A stretch of 64,000 nt of DNA, taken from Coriobacteriia bacterium. Its GTDB lineage: Bacteria; Actinomycetota; Coriobacteriia; WRKU01; WQUG01. Position 1 is the stretch's first letter, and each line of letters starts with the position of its first letter. Position numbers and translations under genes: made by a program. The notes beneath the pieces are model-generated. The model saw only the letters and a program-made list of their open reading frames with translations, did not search any database and had not been told where the DNA came from. Below, piece after piece: positions 24,954-33,512 of this stretch. The stretch lies in NCBI GenBank assembly GCA_009779855.1, contig WRBC01000006.1:58679-122678 (forward strand), given 5' to 3'.

Positions 24954-25634
24954 CTAGGCAGCAAACAGCGCAGTACCCACACGAACTAACGTCGCACCCT
25001 CTTCTATAGCAGCTTCAAAGTCACCCGTCATACCCATAGAAAGTTCAGACAAGGACACCGAAGGTCCGTCTTGAACAGACTTGTCGCGAAGCTTGCGCAA
25101 GTCCTCAAAAATCCATCGTATATCACCCGCAGGAGCAAAGGGAGCCATCGTCATGAGGCCGTTTACTTGAATATGGGCAAGCTCGCTATTTGCTAGATGC
25201 AAGAGTGCATCCAGCTGGCTTGGCTCTATGCCCTGCTTTGCTTCTTCCCCACTAATGCTAACTTGCATTAAAACAGGCTGCTTGATGCTTTGTAATTTCG
25301 CACGCGCATCAATGGCGCGCAATAGGCGCTCTGAATCTACGGAATGTATCAAGCTGGCGACACCAACTACTTTGCGCACCTTATTGGTTTGCAGGGTTCC
25401 GACATAATGAAAGTCTGCGTCTGGGCAAACTTCTGCCTTGCGAACCAATTCATCCGCGCGGTTTTCTCCAAAAAGATACTGATCGCACTCTGTCTGAGCC
25501 TGCTTAACTTTGTCTACACTCACAGATTTTGAGACAGCTACTAAGCAGATATCCTCTGGCTTACGACCACTACGTCCTGCAGCATCAGCCATTCGTGCGC
25601 GGACAGCTTCAAACGATGCTGCTAGGGTACTCAT
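24954..25634 (-). CDS. yggS: YggS/PROSC-family PLP homeostasis protein
   Basis: A single-domain alanine-racemase-fold protein of 226 residues which binds pyridoxal phosphate and buffers its level. The PLP Lys lies in CLVAVSKSVSVDKV, and YLFGENRADELVRKAE, FHYVGTLQTNKVR, LIHSVDSERL, MQVSISGEEAKQGIEP and LSMGMTGDFEAAIEEGATLVRVGTALF are all family signatures. The usual phrase is GENYVQE; here it is GENRADE. It is followed by sepF and proC, the standard cluster. Confidence 0.93.
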   Translation of the reverse strand: MSTLAASFEAVRARMADAAGRSGRKPEDICLVAVSKSVSVDKVKQAQTECDQYLFGENRADELVRKAEVCPDADFHYVGTLQTNKVRKVVGVASLIHSVDSERLLRAIDARAKLQSIKQPVLMQVSISGEEAKQGIEPSQLDALLHLANSELAHIQVNGLMTMAPFAPAGDIRWIFEDLRKLRDKSVQDGPSVSLSELSMGMTGDFEAAIEEGATLVRVGTALFAA

Positions 25635-25650
25635 GCTTTCCTAAAGAACT

Positions 25651-26334
25651 CTAGATGATTTTTTGAGGCTCTAAATCTGCCTCTACTGCTTCAAGCAAGT
25701 CACGTTCACCCGTTAAGAAATAGGCAAGACGCTCACCCGTATCAACACAGTAGTCAGCAATGCGCTCTAGGGCGCGTGCTGACATAACCATCTTTGAAGC
25801 TGCTTCTATTTCGTCTTCATCAGTCAGACGTCCCAGCTCACGGTAGAACTGCTTATTAAGCGAATCTACAGGCTCATCCAATTCTGGCAGCTTTAGCGCG
25901 AGCTCAAGATCGCGCTCTTCTAAAGCCTCACGCGTGGCATCCATAACGCGGTAAACAAGGTTTGCCTGTGCCTTAATTAGGTCGATAAGGGGCTGTGGAA
26001 CAGGCTTATCTGCACTACGGCGTGCTGCCTTTGCGATAGTTTGGGCATAGTCCCCAATGCGTTCTTGATACATAGCAATGAAGGACATTGACATGAGAAA
26101 GCGCAGGTCACGTGCCACAGGAAACTGAGTTGCAATGAGCTCGATGACACGCTCTTCGATACCTAATGTCAAGCTATCAAAACGATCATCGTCGTCAATA
26201 ATTTCCTGTGCAACTACTTCGTCACCCTTTATAAGAGCATTAACGGAAAGTTTTGTTGTATTAAGAAGTTCTTCCATGATAGCAACGACATCACCCTGAA
26301 CGTCATGCATATCTTGTCTGAATTGTTCACGCAT
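25651..26334 (-). CDS. phoU: Phosphate transport regulator PhoU
   Basis: PhoU restrains phosphate uptake and phosphate-regulon signalling through the Pst transporter. The 227-residue all-helical protein has two PhoU repeats: the first contains ALIKGDEVVAQEIIDDDDRFD and LIATQFPVARDLRFLMS, and the second contains ALEERDLELALKLPELDEPVD and ALERIADYCVDTGERL. Acidic metal-binding clusters are kept. AGGAGG lies about 9 bases before ATG. It follows pstB after a 102-bp gap, so it belongs to the pst operon but may be expressed differently. Confidence 0.95.
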   Translation of the reverse strand: MREQFRQDMHDVQGDVVAIMEELLNTTKLSVNALIKGDEVVAQEIIDDDDRFDSLTLGIEERVIELIATQFPVARDLRFLMSMSFIAMYQERIGDYAQTIAKAARRSADKPVPQPLIDLIKAQANLVYRVMDATREALEERDLELALKLPELDEPVDSLNKQFYRELGRLTDEDEIEAASKMVMSARALERIADYCVDTGERLAYFLTGERDLLEAVEADLEPQKII

Positions 26335-26436
26335 TGCAATTAACCTCCTAGCGAGAGAAGTGTATAGGTAGATACATTCAACTATAACAGGCGAAGAAGA
26401 GTAATCCCCTTCTATCCTGCAAGATTTAACTAAAGT

Positions 26437-27264
26437 TTAACCAAATCTTCCTGTAATGTAATCTTCGGTTCTTTTATCAATAGGCGCCGTAAAGATATCA
26501 CTTGTTTTTCCGCTTTCCACCAGTACGGCTGGCTCTCCTGCTACTTCCTGCAGGAAAAACGAGGTGTAGTCGCTAACACGGGCGGCCTGCTGCATGTTAT
26601 GGGTAACGATAATGATGGTAACCTCATCCTTGATTTCTGCCATAAGGTCTTCAATCTTTTGCACTGAAGTGGGGTCAATAGCAGAGCAGGGCTCATCCAT
26701 CAGCAACACCTCTGGCTGCACAGCAAGTACACGAGCAATGCAAAGGCACTGCTGCTGACCACCGCTAATGGCAAGGCCGTTTTTATCCAGAATGCCACTA
26801 ACCTCTTTCCATAGATTCGCACGCTTTAGTGAGTCTTCTACGATATCATCAAGATCAGATTTCTTCTTTACGCCCTGCAGGCGCGGGCCGTAGGCAACGT
26901 TGTCGTAAATCGACTGAGGAAAAGGATTTGGCTGCTGGAAGATCATACCCACGCGGCGACGCAAATCTACGGGATCTACACCAGAACTATAGATGTCAGC
27001 ACCCTTTAGCAACATGTCTCCCCCGACTTTTGTATCAGGAATTAGATCATTCATGCGGTTCATGCAACGCAAAAAGGTAGACTTTCCGCAACCTGAAGGT
27101 CCAATAAAGGCCGTGATTGCCGAAGGCATAACATCAAGAGAGATATTGGTAAGAGCGTTGAAGTCTCCATACCAAAATTCTAGATTGCGCACATAATAAC
27201 TTGTTACCAGTGGATCAGTCTGTAGTGGGGTTGAATACTTTGTTTGATGTGTGGACGCGCTCAT
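26437..27264 (-). CDS. pstB: Phosphate ABC transporter ATP-binding protein PstB
   Basis: The ATPase of the high-affinity phosphate importer. Walker A is [19 protein letters not shown], followed by [26 protein letters not shown] (seen as FQQPNPFP and YDNVAYGPR), signature [15 protein letters not shown], Walker [15 protein letters not shown], and [13 protein letters not shown], all typical for PstB. ATG at 27264 is chosen over an earlier in-frame TTG at 27294 that overlaps pstA, because AAAGGGC lies 9 bases before it. The product has 275 residues. Confidence 0.96.
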   Translation of the reverse strand: MSASTHQTKYSTPLQTDPLVTSYYVRNLEFWYGDFNALTNISLDVMPSAITAFIGPSGCGKSTFLRCMNRMNDLIPDTKVGGDMLLKGADIYSSGVDPVDLRRRVGMIFQQPNPFPQSIYDNVAYGPRLQGVKKKSDLDDIVEDSLKRANLWKEVSGILDKNGLAISGGQQQCLCIARVLAVQPEVLLMDEPCSAIDPTSVQKIEDLMAEIKDEVTIIIVTHNMQQAARVSDYTSFFLQEVAGEPAVLVESGKTSDIFTAPIDKRTEDYITGRFG

Positions 27265-27280
27265 GTGAATAATGCCCTTT

Positions 27281-28252
27281 CTATGCGTTATCAATACGTG
27301 AGTAGCGCTTTGAAATGTAGCGCGCGCTCAAGTTCAATACCAATATAATCAGCAGTAGCAGGAATGCTGTTCCGTAGGCTGACGGCAAGTTAATGCCCTC
27401 AACTGCCATCAAGTAAAGGTGTACCGACATTGATCTGCCAGAGTCAGTAGGAATAATAGGTAGGTTAATCGCAATACCCATGGTAAGGAATACTACAGCG
27501 GTCTCACCAATGGCTCTTGCAAGTGACAAAATGAGACCAGTGATAATACGCGGAGTTGCTGTTGGCAACACCACACGACTCACTGTTTGCCATTTCGTTG
27601 CGCCCATACCGTAAGATCCCCAGCGAATATAACGGGGAACAGCGCGGATTGCCTCTTCTGTCGCACGCATAGTAATAGGTAACATAAGCAGTGACAAACC
27701 AAGAGATGCTGCAAGCATCGACAGAGGAATATTCAAAGTTTCTACAAAGAAGGCTAGGCCAAAAAGACCCATTACGATGCTTGGCACACTGGCAAGTGAG
27801 TCTGCCGCGAAGCGAATCGTTTTGACAATGCGACCCTGCTTAGCGTATTCTGCCAAATAAACAGCTGCTAGCACTGCAATTGGTGTTGATATCGCCATGG
27901 CAAGACCCGTTGAGTATAAGGTAGCCACAATAGTGGGCCAAATTCCACCCTCTGCATTAACACCCTCTGGCCACGTAAAGATAAAACGTGGGAAGTCCTG
28001 CAGAACTACACCTAACCCATGATAGGCAACGTAGATAAGGATGACGGCAAGCAAGCCGATAGTGATAATCGTTGCACCCCAAAGTACTCCTAGTGCGATA
28101 CGGTTATTTAGATGTGCGCGGCCTAGACCACTACCAGATTCCCGGTGCTGTTCTTTAAGCTCTTTCATAACCTGCATACCGGTCTTCCGCTGTCCTGCAC
28201 CAGTAGCGTTGGTACTGCGAGTGTTCTTATTCTTATTCATGTTCGTACTCAC
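27281..28252 (-). CDS. pstA: Phosphate ABC transporter permease PstA
   Basis: A membrane permease subunit of 323 residues with about six transmembrane segments. The first about 45 residues are polar. The binding-protein-dependent permease loop ([25 protein letters not shown], seen as [19 protein letters not shown]) contacts Pst[23 protein letters not shown] is a PstA hallmark. The start overlaps the pstC stop by one base, so translation is coupled. Confidence 0.94.
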   Translation of the reverse strand: MSTNMNKNKNTRSTNATGAGQRKTGMQVMKELKEQHRESGSGLGRAHLNNRIALGVLWGATIITIGLLAVILIYVAYHGLGVVLQDFPRFIFTWPEGVNAEGGIWPTIVATLYSTGLAMAISTPIAVLAAVYLAEYAKQGRIVKTIRFAADSLASVPSIVMGLFGLAFFVETLNIPLSMLAASLGLSLLMLPITMRATEEAIRAVPRYIRWGSYGMGATKWQTVSRVVLPTATPRIITGLILSLARAIGETAVVFLTMGIAINLPIIPTDSGRSMSVHLYLMAVEGINLPSAYGTAFLLLLIILVLNLSARYISKRYSRIDNA

Positions 28253-29400
28253 TATGCCCCACCCCCTTTCTTGACCTTTTTAGTTTTCTTTGTTTGTTCA
28301 CGTGCAAGAAGTCGTACCGTCAGTACAAGACTCATTGATATCAAGAAAAGTATGGCTGCAAGTCCAAAGAGGGCTGTCCTGTGCTCACCTGATGAGTAAC
28401 CCATTTCTAGCACGATCTGGCTAGTCATAGTTGAGATTGGTGCAGATATTCCAGCAAATAGCTGCGGAGCATTACCCACAACCATCAGTACTGCCATAGT
28501 TTCACCGATGGCACGACCCATACCTAGGATAGTGGCATCAATGATTCCAATACGCGCTGCAGGAATAACTACCTTCCAGATTGTCTGCCATTTCGTCGCG
28601 CCCATGGCATAGGAGGCCTCTCGAATACCCATAGGAATAGAATTAAGCGCGTCCTCAGAAAGCGTTGTGATTGTAGGCATAATCATAATTGAAAGCACAA
28701 TCCATGCAGTTAATGGTCCAAAACCTGCCCCGCCTACAAGTGCTGACACTATAGGTACTACCACTACAACACCGAAGAAACCTACTACTACCGAAGGAAC
28801 GCCAGCAAGCAATTCTACAGCAGGACGGATTATTGCGTTAGCACGTGGACTTGCTACTTCTGACATAAACACTGCAGTCAGCACGGCAAGGGGCACGCCC
28901 AGAACAAGTGAGCCGCCTACAACCACAAAGCTGCCCAAAATGAAGGGCAGTGCACCAAAGGTATTATCTGCAACAGACCACTGGGTTCCCGTCAGAAAAT
29001 TCCAGAGCCCAATGTCACTCAGAAGAGGGAATGCGCGCCATGCCACAAAGGCAAAGATAAGCCCTGCGCCAAGCACCGCCAAAAACGCGCAGACGAAAAA
29101 GAGTGTCGCAAGTGAAGCCTCTTTGATCTGAGTACTGCGCGACACAAGCTGCAGCTTTGTTGCTGGCCTAGCCTCTGGAACTGGTTCGCGCTGAGCGGCA
29201 GTATCGGCCAGTTCCTTCATTACAACACTGGGCGTATGTGTTAGTGTCTTTTTGCTGGGGTCTGCATCTGTACGCAGACCCTCTTTGCCCGCTTCTACTT
29301 CATTGCTTTGAGTATTCTCTTGGGCGTCCACTGCTGAAGACCCTACCTTAGAATTATCTTCTTCCGGCATACTGCTAACTTTGTTTTTATGTTCATCCAT
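28252..29400 (-). CDS. pstC: Phosphate ABC transporter permease PstC
   Basis: The partner permease, 382 residues. The transport domain starts at about residue 95 with a hydrophobic segment; AVELLAGVPSVVVGFFGVVV and DALNSIPMGIREASYAMGAT are PstC signatures. An N-terminal polar extension of about 90 residues, rich in Glu, Ser and Ala, is much longer than in typical PstC and has no visible domain. Its start overlaps the pstS stop by one base (TAATG). Confidence 0.94.
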   Translation of the reverse strand: MDEHKNKVSSMPEEDNSKVGSSAVDAQENTQSNEVEAGKEGLRTDADPSKKTLTHTPSVVMKELADTAAQREPVPEARPATKLQLVSRSTQIKEASLATLFFVCAFLAVLGAGLIFAFVAWRAFPLLSDIGLWNFLTGTQWSVADNTFGALPFILGSFVVVGGSLVLGVPLAVLTAVFMSEVASPRANAIIRPAVELLAGVPSVVVGFFGVVVVVPIVSALVGGAGFGPLTAWIVLSIMIMPTITTLSEDALNSIPMGIREASYAMGATKWQTIWKVVIPAARIGIIDATILGMGRAIGETMAVLMVVGNAPQLFAGISAPISTMTSQIVLEMGYSSGEHRTALFGLAAILFLISMSLVLTVRLLAREQTKKTKKVKKGGGA

Positions 29401-30374
29401 TAGTAGTTGCCCTCACTTAGCATGCGCCTAAACTCAGTATGGTCTGCTTCAGTTATCGGCAAGAAGCCTGCATCTCTTACAGCGCCCTGCTGCACTTCAT
29501 CAGAGAGGACAAATTCGATATATTCAAGGGCTGATCCTTCTGGAGTACCAGCAACCAAAAAATGTAACGCGCGAGAAATGGGATATTCCTCACTGATGAT
29601 GTTTTCGTCAGTGGGCTCTACTCCGTCAAGGGAAATAGCCTGCACATAGGTTTCTACATGTCTTGGCTCTACAAACCCTACTGAGATATAACCAATGGCT
29701 TCAGGGGTACGCGCGACTACCTCGCGCACCTGACCAGTACCTGGCAATACTACAGAGTTGACCTCAAAAGATTCATCGTCCATCACCGCAGAAGCAAACG
29801 AACTGCGTGTACCTGACGCTTCATCGCGATTAACAAGCACGATGGGCATATCTGGACCATCTAACTCTTGCCAATTGGTGATATTTCCTGAGAAAACATC
29901 ACGCAGTTCTGCAAGCGTTAAGTTATTAACAGGATTATCAGGATGCACGATTACTGCAATACCATCGTAGGCTACAGGAATCTCAATAAGATCAAGATCA
30001 AGTTCAGCCCCGCGAAGATCACGCGATGAGGTACCGATATCTGCTGTGCCCGTAACACCAACAGCCTCGATTCCTGCAGAAGTTCCCATACCTGACACCA
30101 GCACAATGTACTGCGGATGCGTAGTTTCGAACTGCTGGGCTGCCGTTTCTGCAATGGGAAGAAGCGTCGTTGACCCCGACACAATAATCTGTCCCTGAAT
30201 ATCACGACCCGTGCATCCCGTGAGCACGAATGATGATAGCAGCAGGACTGTTATCATAGCCGCAAATACAAGTAGTTTACGTAGCGGTCCGAGGGTCTTA
30301 GGTATCGAGCTAAATCTGTGAGAGCCCTCTTTCTCACAGCTCGAGCAACACACAGTACCACTGTTCGCAGCCAT
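29400..30374 (-). CDS. pstS: Phosphate-binding lipoprotein PstS
   Basis: The extracytoplasmic phosphate receptor of the Pst system. SGSTTLLPIAETAAQQF and GMGTSAGIEAVG are the phosphate-binding segments near the mature N-terminus; DEASGTRSSFASAV completes the site. The lipobox LTGC ends at Cys54 after a hydrophobic stretch (about 33-52). Odd is the 30-residue region before that stretch, with CCSSC at residues 9-13 and several charged residues; most lipoprotein signals have fewer than ten residues there. No better internal start is evident. It is the first gene of the pst operon, preceded by a promoter and a Pho-box-like repeat. Confidence 0.93.
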   Translation of the reverse strand: MAANSGTVCCSSCEKEGSHRFSSIPKTLGPLRKLLVFAAMITVLLLSSFVLTGCTGRDIQGQIIVSGSTTLLPIAETAAQQFETTHPQYIVLVSGMGTSAGIEAVGVTGTADIGTSSRDLRGAELDLDLIEIPVAYDGIAVIVHPDNPVNNLTLAELRDVFSGNITNWQELDGPDMPIVLVNRDEASGTRSSFASAVMDDESFEVNSVVLPGTGQVREVVARTPEAIGYISVGFVEPRHVETYVQAISLDGVEPTDENIISEEYPISRALHFLVAGTPEGSALEYIEFVLSDEVQQGAVRDAGFLPITEADHTEFRRMLSEGNY

Positions 30375-30418
30375 AGTAATGTGTAGTTCCTTTCTATTTT
30401 TATAATACAGTGCAGTAA

Positions 30419-30474
30419 ATTATAGACAAGCGAATCATGAAACTACAATATTACTTATGTAAAATAATTGTTAA
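30419..30474 (-). promoter_or_regulatory. pstS promoter with Pho-box-like direct repeat
   Basis: Minus-strand TATAAT (30419-30424) lies about 45 bases before pstS. Upstream, TTAACA (30469-30474) and TTTACA (30458-30463) are spaced by five bases, giving an 11-base period that matches the PhoP-type repeat TT(A/T/C)ACA-N5 known from Bacillus. This suggests induction under phosphate limitation. No two-component genes are in the window. Confidence 0.45.
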
Positions 30475-30497
30475 ACCCTCGCCAAGCACTTTTGAAT

Positions 30498-31724
30498 CTA
30501 CAGAAGCGCCTTTGTATCACGAGCAATCATGAGCTCTTCATTGGTGGGAACTACCAGCACTTTGACGCGTGAACCCTGAGCTGAAACCTTGAATTCTCCC
30601 TCAAGTCCATTTTTGATAGTTTTATTTCGCCCAAAATTACGCCAAGGATCAACAGCGATTCCCCAGTGCTCTAGCCCACTTAGAGCTGCTGCACGCATAA
30701 CAGGACTATTTTCTCCGACACCTGCAGTCATCACGATAACATCAAGACCACCCAGCACTGCCATATATTGCCCAATGAAACGTTTGATGCAGTAAGCATA
30801 CATATCATTTGCTAGCTTCGCTGATTCGTCTCCGCTTTCCTGAGCATCCAAAACATCACGCAGGTCACTACTAATGCCAGAAACACCCAGCAAACCTGAC
30901 TTTTTATTCATTAGGTTATCTAATTCGTCAGGGCTCAGTCCTTCTTCACGCATAAGAAAAGTCACAATGGCTGGATCAATACTTCCTGTACGTGTACCCA
31001 TCATCAGGCCCTCAAGCGGAGTAAAGCCCATGCTTGTGTCAACCGACACACCATTTCTGATAGCTGCAATTGAAGCACCGTTTCCTAGATGGCAGCTAAT
31101 AATTTTCAGATCGCGCAAGGGAATACCGACAAGCTCTGCAGCACGCTGCGCCACATAGCGGTGAGAGTTTCCGTGAAAACCATAACGACGCACTTTGTAC
31201 TTTTCATAAAGTTCATGAGGTAGTGGATAGTGATGGGCCTCTGGCGGAATACTTTGATGATAGGCTGTATCGAAAGCCGCCACCTGGGTAACCTCTGGCA
31301 TAAGCGCACGTGACGCGCGAATGCAGCTTACCGCAGCTGGATTGTGTAAAGGCGCTAACGGGGATACCTCGTCAAGTTTCTCTAGCACATCCTCATCGAT
31401 GGCCACCGATTCAGAAAAATACTCTCCTCCATGCACAACGCGGTGCCCAACAGCACTGATGTCTTCAAGATCCTGGATTACTCCCCCGTCTTCTGCAGAC
31501 AATGCCGCAATGGCCGCCTGAAGAGCCTCTTCATGATTTGCAAGGGATAGGTTTTCGCTGCTTTTTTTATCCCCAATCGTCCAGCTGTGATCAGCCTTTC
31601 CCTTTACTCCAATACGCTCAACCAAGCCTTGTGTCAGCACATCTTCTGTATTGCTATCCATAAGCTGATACTTCAATGAAGAAGAGCCTGCATTAAGAAC
31701 TAAAATTTTCATATCTTCGCCCAT
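30498..31724 (-). CDS. ackA: Acetate kinase
   Basis: AckA converts acetyl phosphate and ADP to acetate and ATP, the energy-yielding step of acetate fermentation. ILVLNAGSSSLKYQLMD is the N-terminal signature, followed by HRVVHGGEYF, FDTAYHQSIPP, YGFHGNSHRYVA, SCHLGNGASIAAI and MTAGVGENSPVMRA. Length 408 is usual. ATG at 31724 has GGGGG 4-5 bases upstream; a second ATG four codons later (31712) gives the commoner MKILVLN start, so the true start is one of these two. pta lies 8 bp upstream and is cotranscribed. Confidence 0.96.
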   Translation of the reverse strand: MGEDMKILVLNAGSSSLKYQLMDSNTEDVLTQGLVERIGVKGKADHSWTIGDKKSSENLSLANHEEALQAAIAALSAEDGGVIQDLEDISAVGHRVVHGGEYFSESVAIDEDVLEKLDEVSPLAPLHNPAAVSCIRASRALMPEVTQVAAFDTAYHQSIPPEAHHYPLPHELYEKYKVRRYGFHGNSHRYVAQRAAELVGIPLRDLKIISCHLGNGASIAAIRNGVSVDTSMGFTPLEGLMMGTRTGSIDPAIVTFLMREEGLSPDELDNLMNKKSGLLGVSGISSDLRDVLDAQESGDESAKLANDMYAYCIKRFIGQYMAVLGGLDVIVMTAGVGENSPVMRAAALSGLEHWGIAVDPWRNFGRNKTIKNGLEGEFKVSAQGSRVKVLVVPTNEELMIARDTKALL

Positions 31725-31732
31725 ATTTCCCC

Positions 31733-32722
31733 CTACCCCTTATCAGCAGCCTGTGCTGCTGTGATCGCGATTACGCCCAATATGTCGTCAGCGCTACATC
31801 CGCGCGAAAGATCGTTAATTGGTGCCCCAATCCCTTGTGTGATGGGACCATAAGCTTCTGCCTTTGCCAAGCGCTCTATCAACTTATACGCGATATTGCC
31901 AGAGTTCAGGTCAGGAAATATGAGACAATTCGCCTTACCTGCAACTTTACTATCAGGGGCCTTGGATTTACCGATGGCCTCTACGATAGCAGCATCAAGT
32001 TGCAACTCGCCATCAAGAGCAATGTCAGGACGTTTTTCCTGCGCAAGACGCGTGGCCTCGACAACCTTTTCCGTCAAAGAACTGCTTGCGCTGCCATAAG
32101 TTGAATAGGACAGCATGGCTACCTGAGCCTGCTTACCCACCAAGGCCTCGAAAGAACCTGCTGACGAAATAGCGATTTCTGAGAGCATTTCTGCGTCAGG
32201 ATTTTCTACAAGACCGCAGTCCGAAAAGAGGAATATGCCCCCTTCACCATACTCGCAGTCAGGCACATCCATAATAAAGTAACTTGAAACTAGCTTTGTT
32301 CCTGGTGCCGTTTTAAGTATCTGCAGTGCTGCACGTAGTACCGCACTTGTCGCATTGACTGCTCCTGCTACTGCACCGTCAGCTCTGCCCGTCTTTACCA
32401 TCATTGTAGCGAAGTAAAGAGGATCTGTAATAAGTTCATCTGCCTGCTCACGGGACATTCCTTTTGCCTGACGTAGCTCAAAAAGCCCTTCAGCTAATTC
32501 GCTCTTGAAGTCTGCTGTAGCTGGATCAATCACCTGAATAATGCTTGTGTCTACATCCGCTGGAACATCGGCGTCCGCTGCAAGCACGGTGATGCGAGCC
32601 ACTTTTTGACCTGCCGCCTGCTTTGCAGCCTCCCAGGTACGAGCATCAGAGCCTTCTGGCAAAACTATATGCTGGTTAGCAGCACGTGCACGTTCAATGG
32701 TTTTCTCGAGAAATGAACTCAT
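31733..32722 (-). CDS. pta: Phosphate acetyltransferase
   Basis: Pta exchanges CoA for phosphate on acetyl-CoA, supplying acetyl phosphate to AckA. The short form (329 residues, without the N-terminal regulatory domain) shows IVLPEGSDARTWEAA, TDPLYFATMMVKTGRADGAV (seen as KTGRADGAVAGAV), SSYFIMDVPD, FSDCGLVENPDAEMLSEIA, ML(S)YSTYGSAS and LIFPDLNSGNIAYKL, then GPITQGIGAPINDLSRG. AGGAGAG lies before ATG. It forms a two-gene operon with ackA. Confidence 0.96.
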   Translation of the reverse strand: MSSFLEKTIERARAANQHIVLPEGSDARTWEAAKQAAGQKVARITVLAADADVPADVDTSIIQVIDPATADFKSELAEGLFELRQAKGMSREQADELITDPLYFATMMVKTGRADGAVAGAVNATSAVLRAALQILKTAPGTKLVSSYFIMDVPDCEYGEGGIFLFSDCGLVENPDAEMLSEIAISSAGSFEALVGKQAQVAMLSYSTYGSASSSLTEKVVEATRLAQEKRPDIALDGELQLDAAIVEAIGKSKAPDSKVAGKANCLIFPDLNSGNIAYKLIERLAKAEAYGPITQGIGAPINDLSRGCSADDILGVIAITAAQAADKG

Positions 32723-32776
32723 GAATACTCTCCTTTTCTGGCAGCCACAAGACTTATTAATTTCTAAGGCAGTAGA

Positions 32777-33154
32777 TTATACTATGTTTTCTGTGAAAGG
32801 GTCTCCCCCTAGCAAGTGCACGTGTAGGTGAAAAACCGTTTGACCCGCACCTTTGCCATTATTTTGCACGATACGATAACCTGTGCCTGCAACCCCTTTA
32901 ATTGCCGCAACCTTGCTCGCTGCAGAAAATAAACGTGCCAATAGTTCTGGATCTGGGTTATCTTCTAAGTTCACCACATGCTGGCGTGGCACAATCAAGG
33001 TATGCACGGGCTTTTGAGGACTGATGTCATCAAAAGCAACAACATAATCATCCTGATAGACGAAATCTGTATTAAAGTCCCCTGCAATTATTTTGCAGAA
33101 TATGCAGTCAGTTTGCGCACTTAGCTCTTGTGCACTTTGGGTGCCACTACCCAT
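32777..33154 (-). CDS. HIT-family nucleotide-binding hydrolase (HINT-like)
   Basis: A 125-residue histidine-triad protein, probably a purine nucleoside phosphoramidase. The family features are CIFCKIIAGD near the N-terminus, VAFDDISPQKPVHTLIVP, and the active-site triad HLHVHLLGG. The N-terminal about 15 residues are extra. The start lies within the end of xseB (8-base overlap), with GAGGGACC before it. Confidence 0.93.
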   Translation of the reverse strand: MGSGTQSAQELSAQTDCIFCKIIAGDFNTDFVYQDDYVVAFDDISPQKPVHTLIVPRQHVVNLEDNPDPELLARLFSAASKVAAIKGVAGTGYRIVQNNGKGAGQTVFHLHVHLLGGDPFTENIV

Positions 33155-33512
33155 AATCAGGTCCCTCTATTTCACCCATCATAACCTGAACCTTTTGCTC
33201 TGCATCTACAAGCTTTATTTGCAATGAACGAATAAGTTGGACGCCTTCTTCATAGCGCTTTAAGCTGTCTTCCAAGTCTAGTTGACCGCTTTCAAGTTGT
33301 GCCACAATGCCTTCTAGCTGTGTCAGCTGTTCACTGAACTTTGCTTCCGAGGCACCGCCTTCAACTACAGAGTCAGGTTCAGCAGCAAGCTCCTCTACGC
33401 TGGATTCTGTGGCTTCTGGTTCTGCGCCTTCCCCCATGTCCTTATCCACAGTATATTCTGCAGCTACTGCTGGAACCATGGTGGTTTCATCTTCATCAAA
33501 AAGGTTATCCAT
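33147..33512 (-). CDS. xseB: Exodeoxyribonuclease VII small subunit, with acidic N-terminal extension
   Basis: XseB is the small helical subunit of exonuclease VII. Residues about 58-117 carry the family core FSEQLTQLEGIVAQLESG and LDLEDSLKRYEEGVQLIRS. The first about 55 residues are unusually acidic (many E, D, S and A) and absent from normal 70-85-residue XseB proteins. It overlaps xseA by 8 bases and the HIT gene by 8 bases. The start could be internal, but no in-frame Met with a ribosome-binding site lies nearer the core. Confidence 0.85.
   Translation of the reverse strand: MDNLFDEDETTMVPAVAAEYTVDKDMGEGAEPEATESSVEELAAEPDSVVEGGASEAKFSEQLTQLEGIVAQLESGQLDLEDSLKRYEEGVQLIRSLQIKLVDAEQKVQVMMGEIEGPDYG

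Noticed and set aside
26335..26436. Terminator between pstB and phoU
   Set aside because: The CAGG...CCTG and AGAAG...CTTCT pairings are interrupted and no T-run follows, so support is too weak.
28667..29131. Long open frame on the plus strand opposite pstC (154 codons)
   Set aside because: It has no ribosome-binding site, the composition is Thr/Pro-rich as expected from reading antisense to a membrane protein, and pstC on the other strand is certain.
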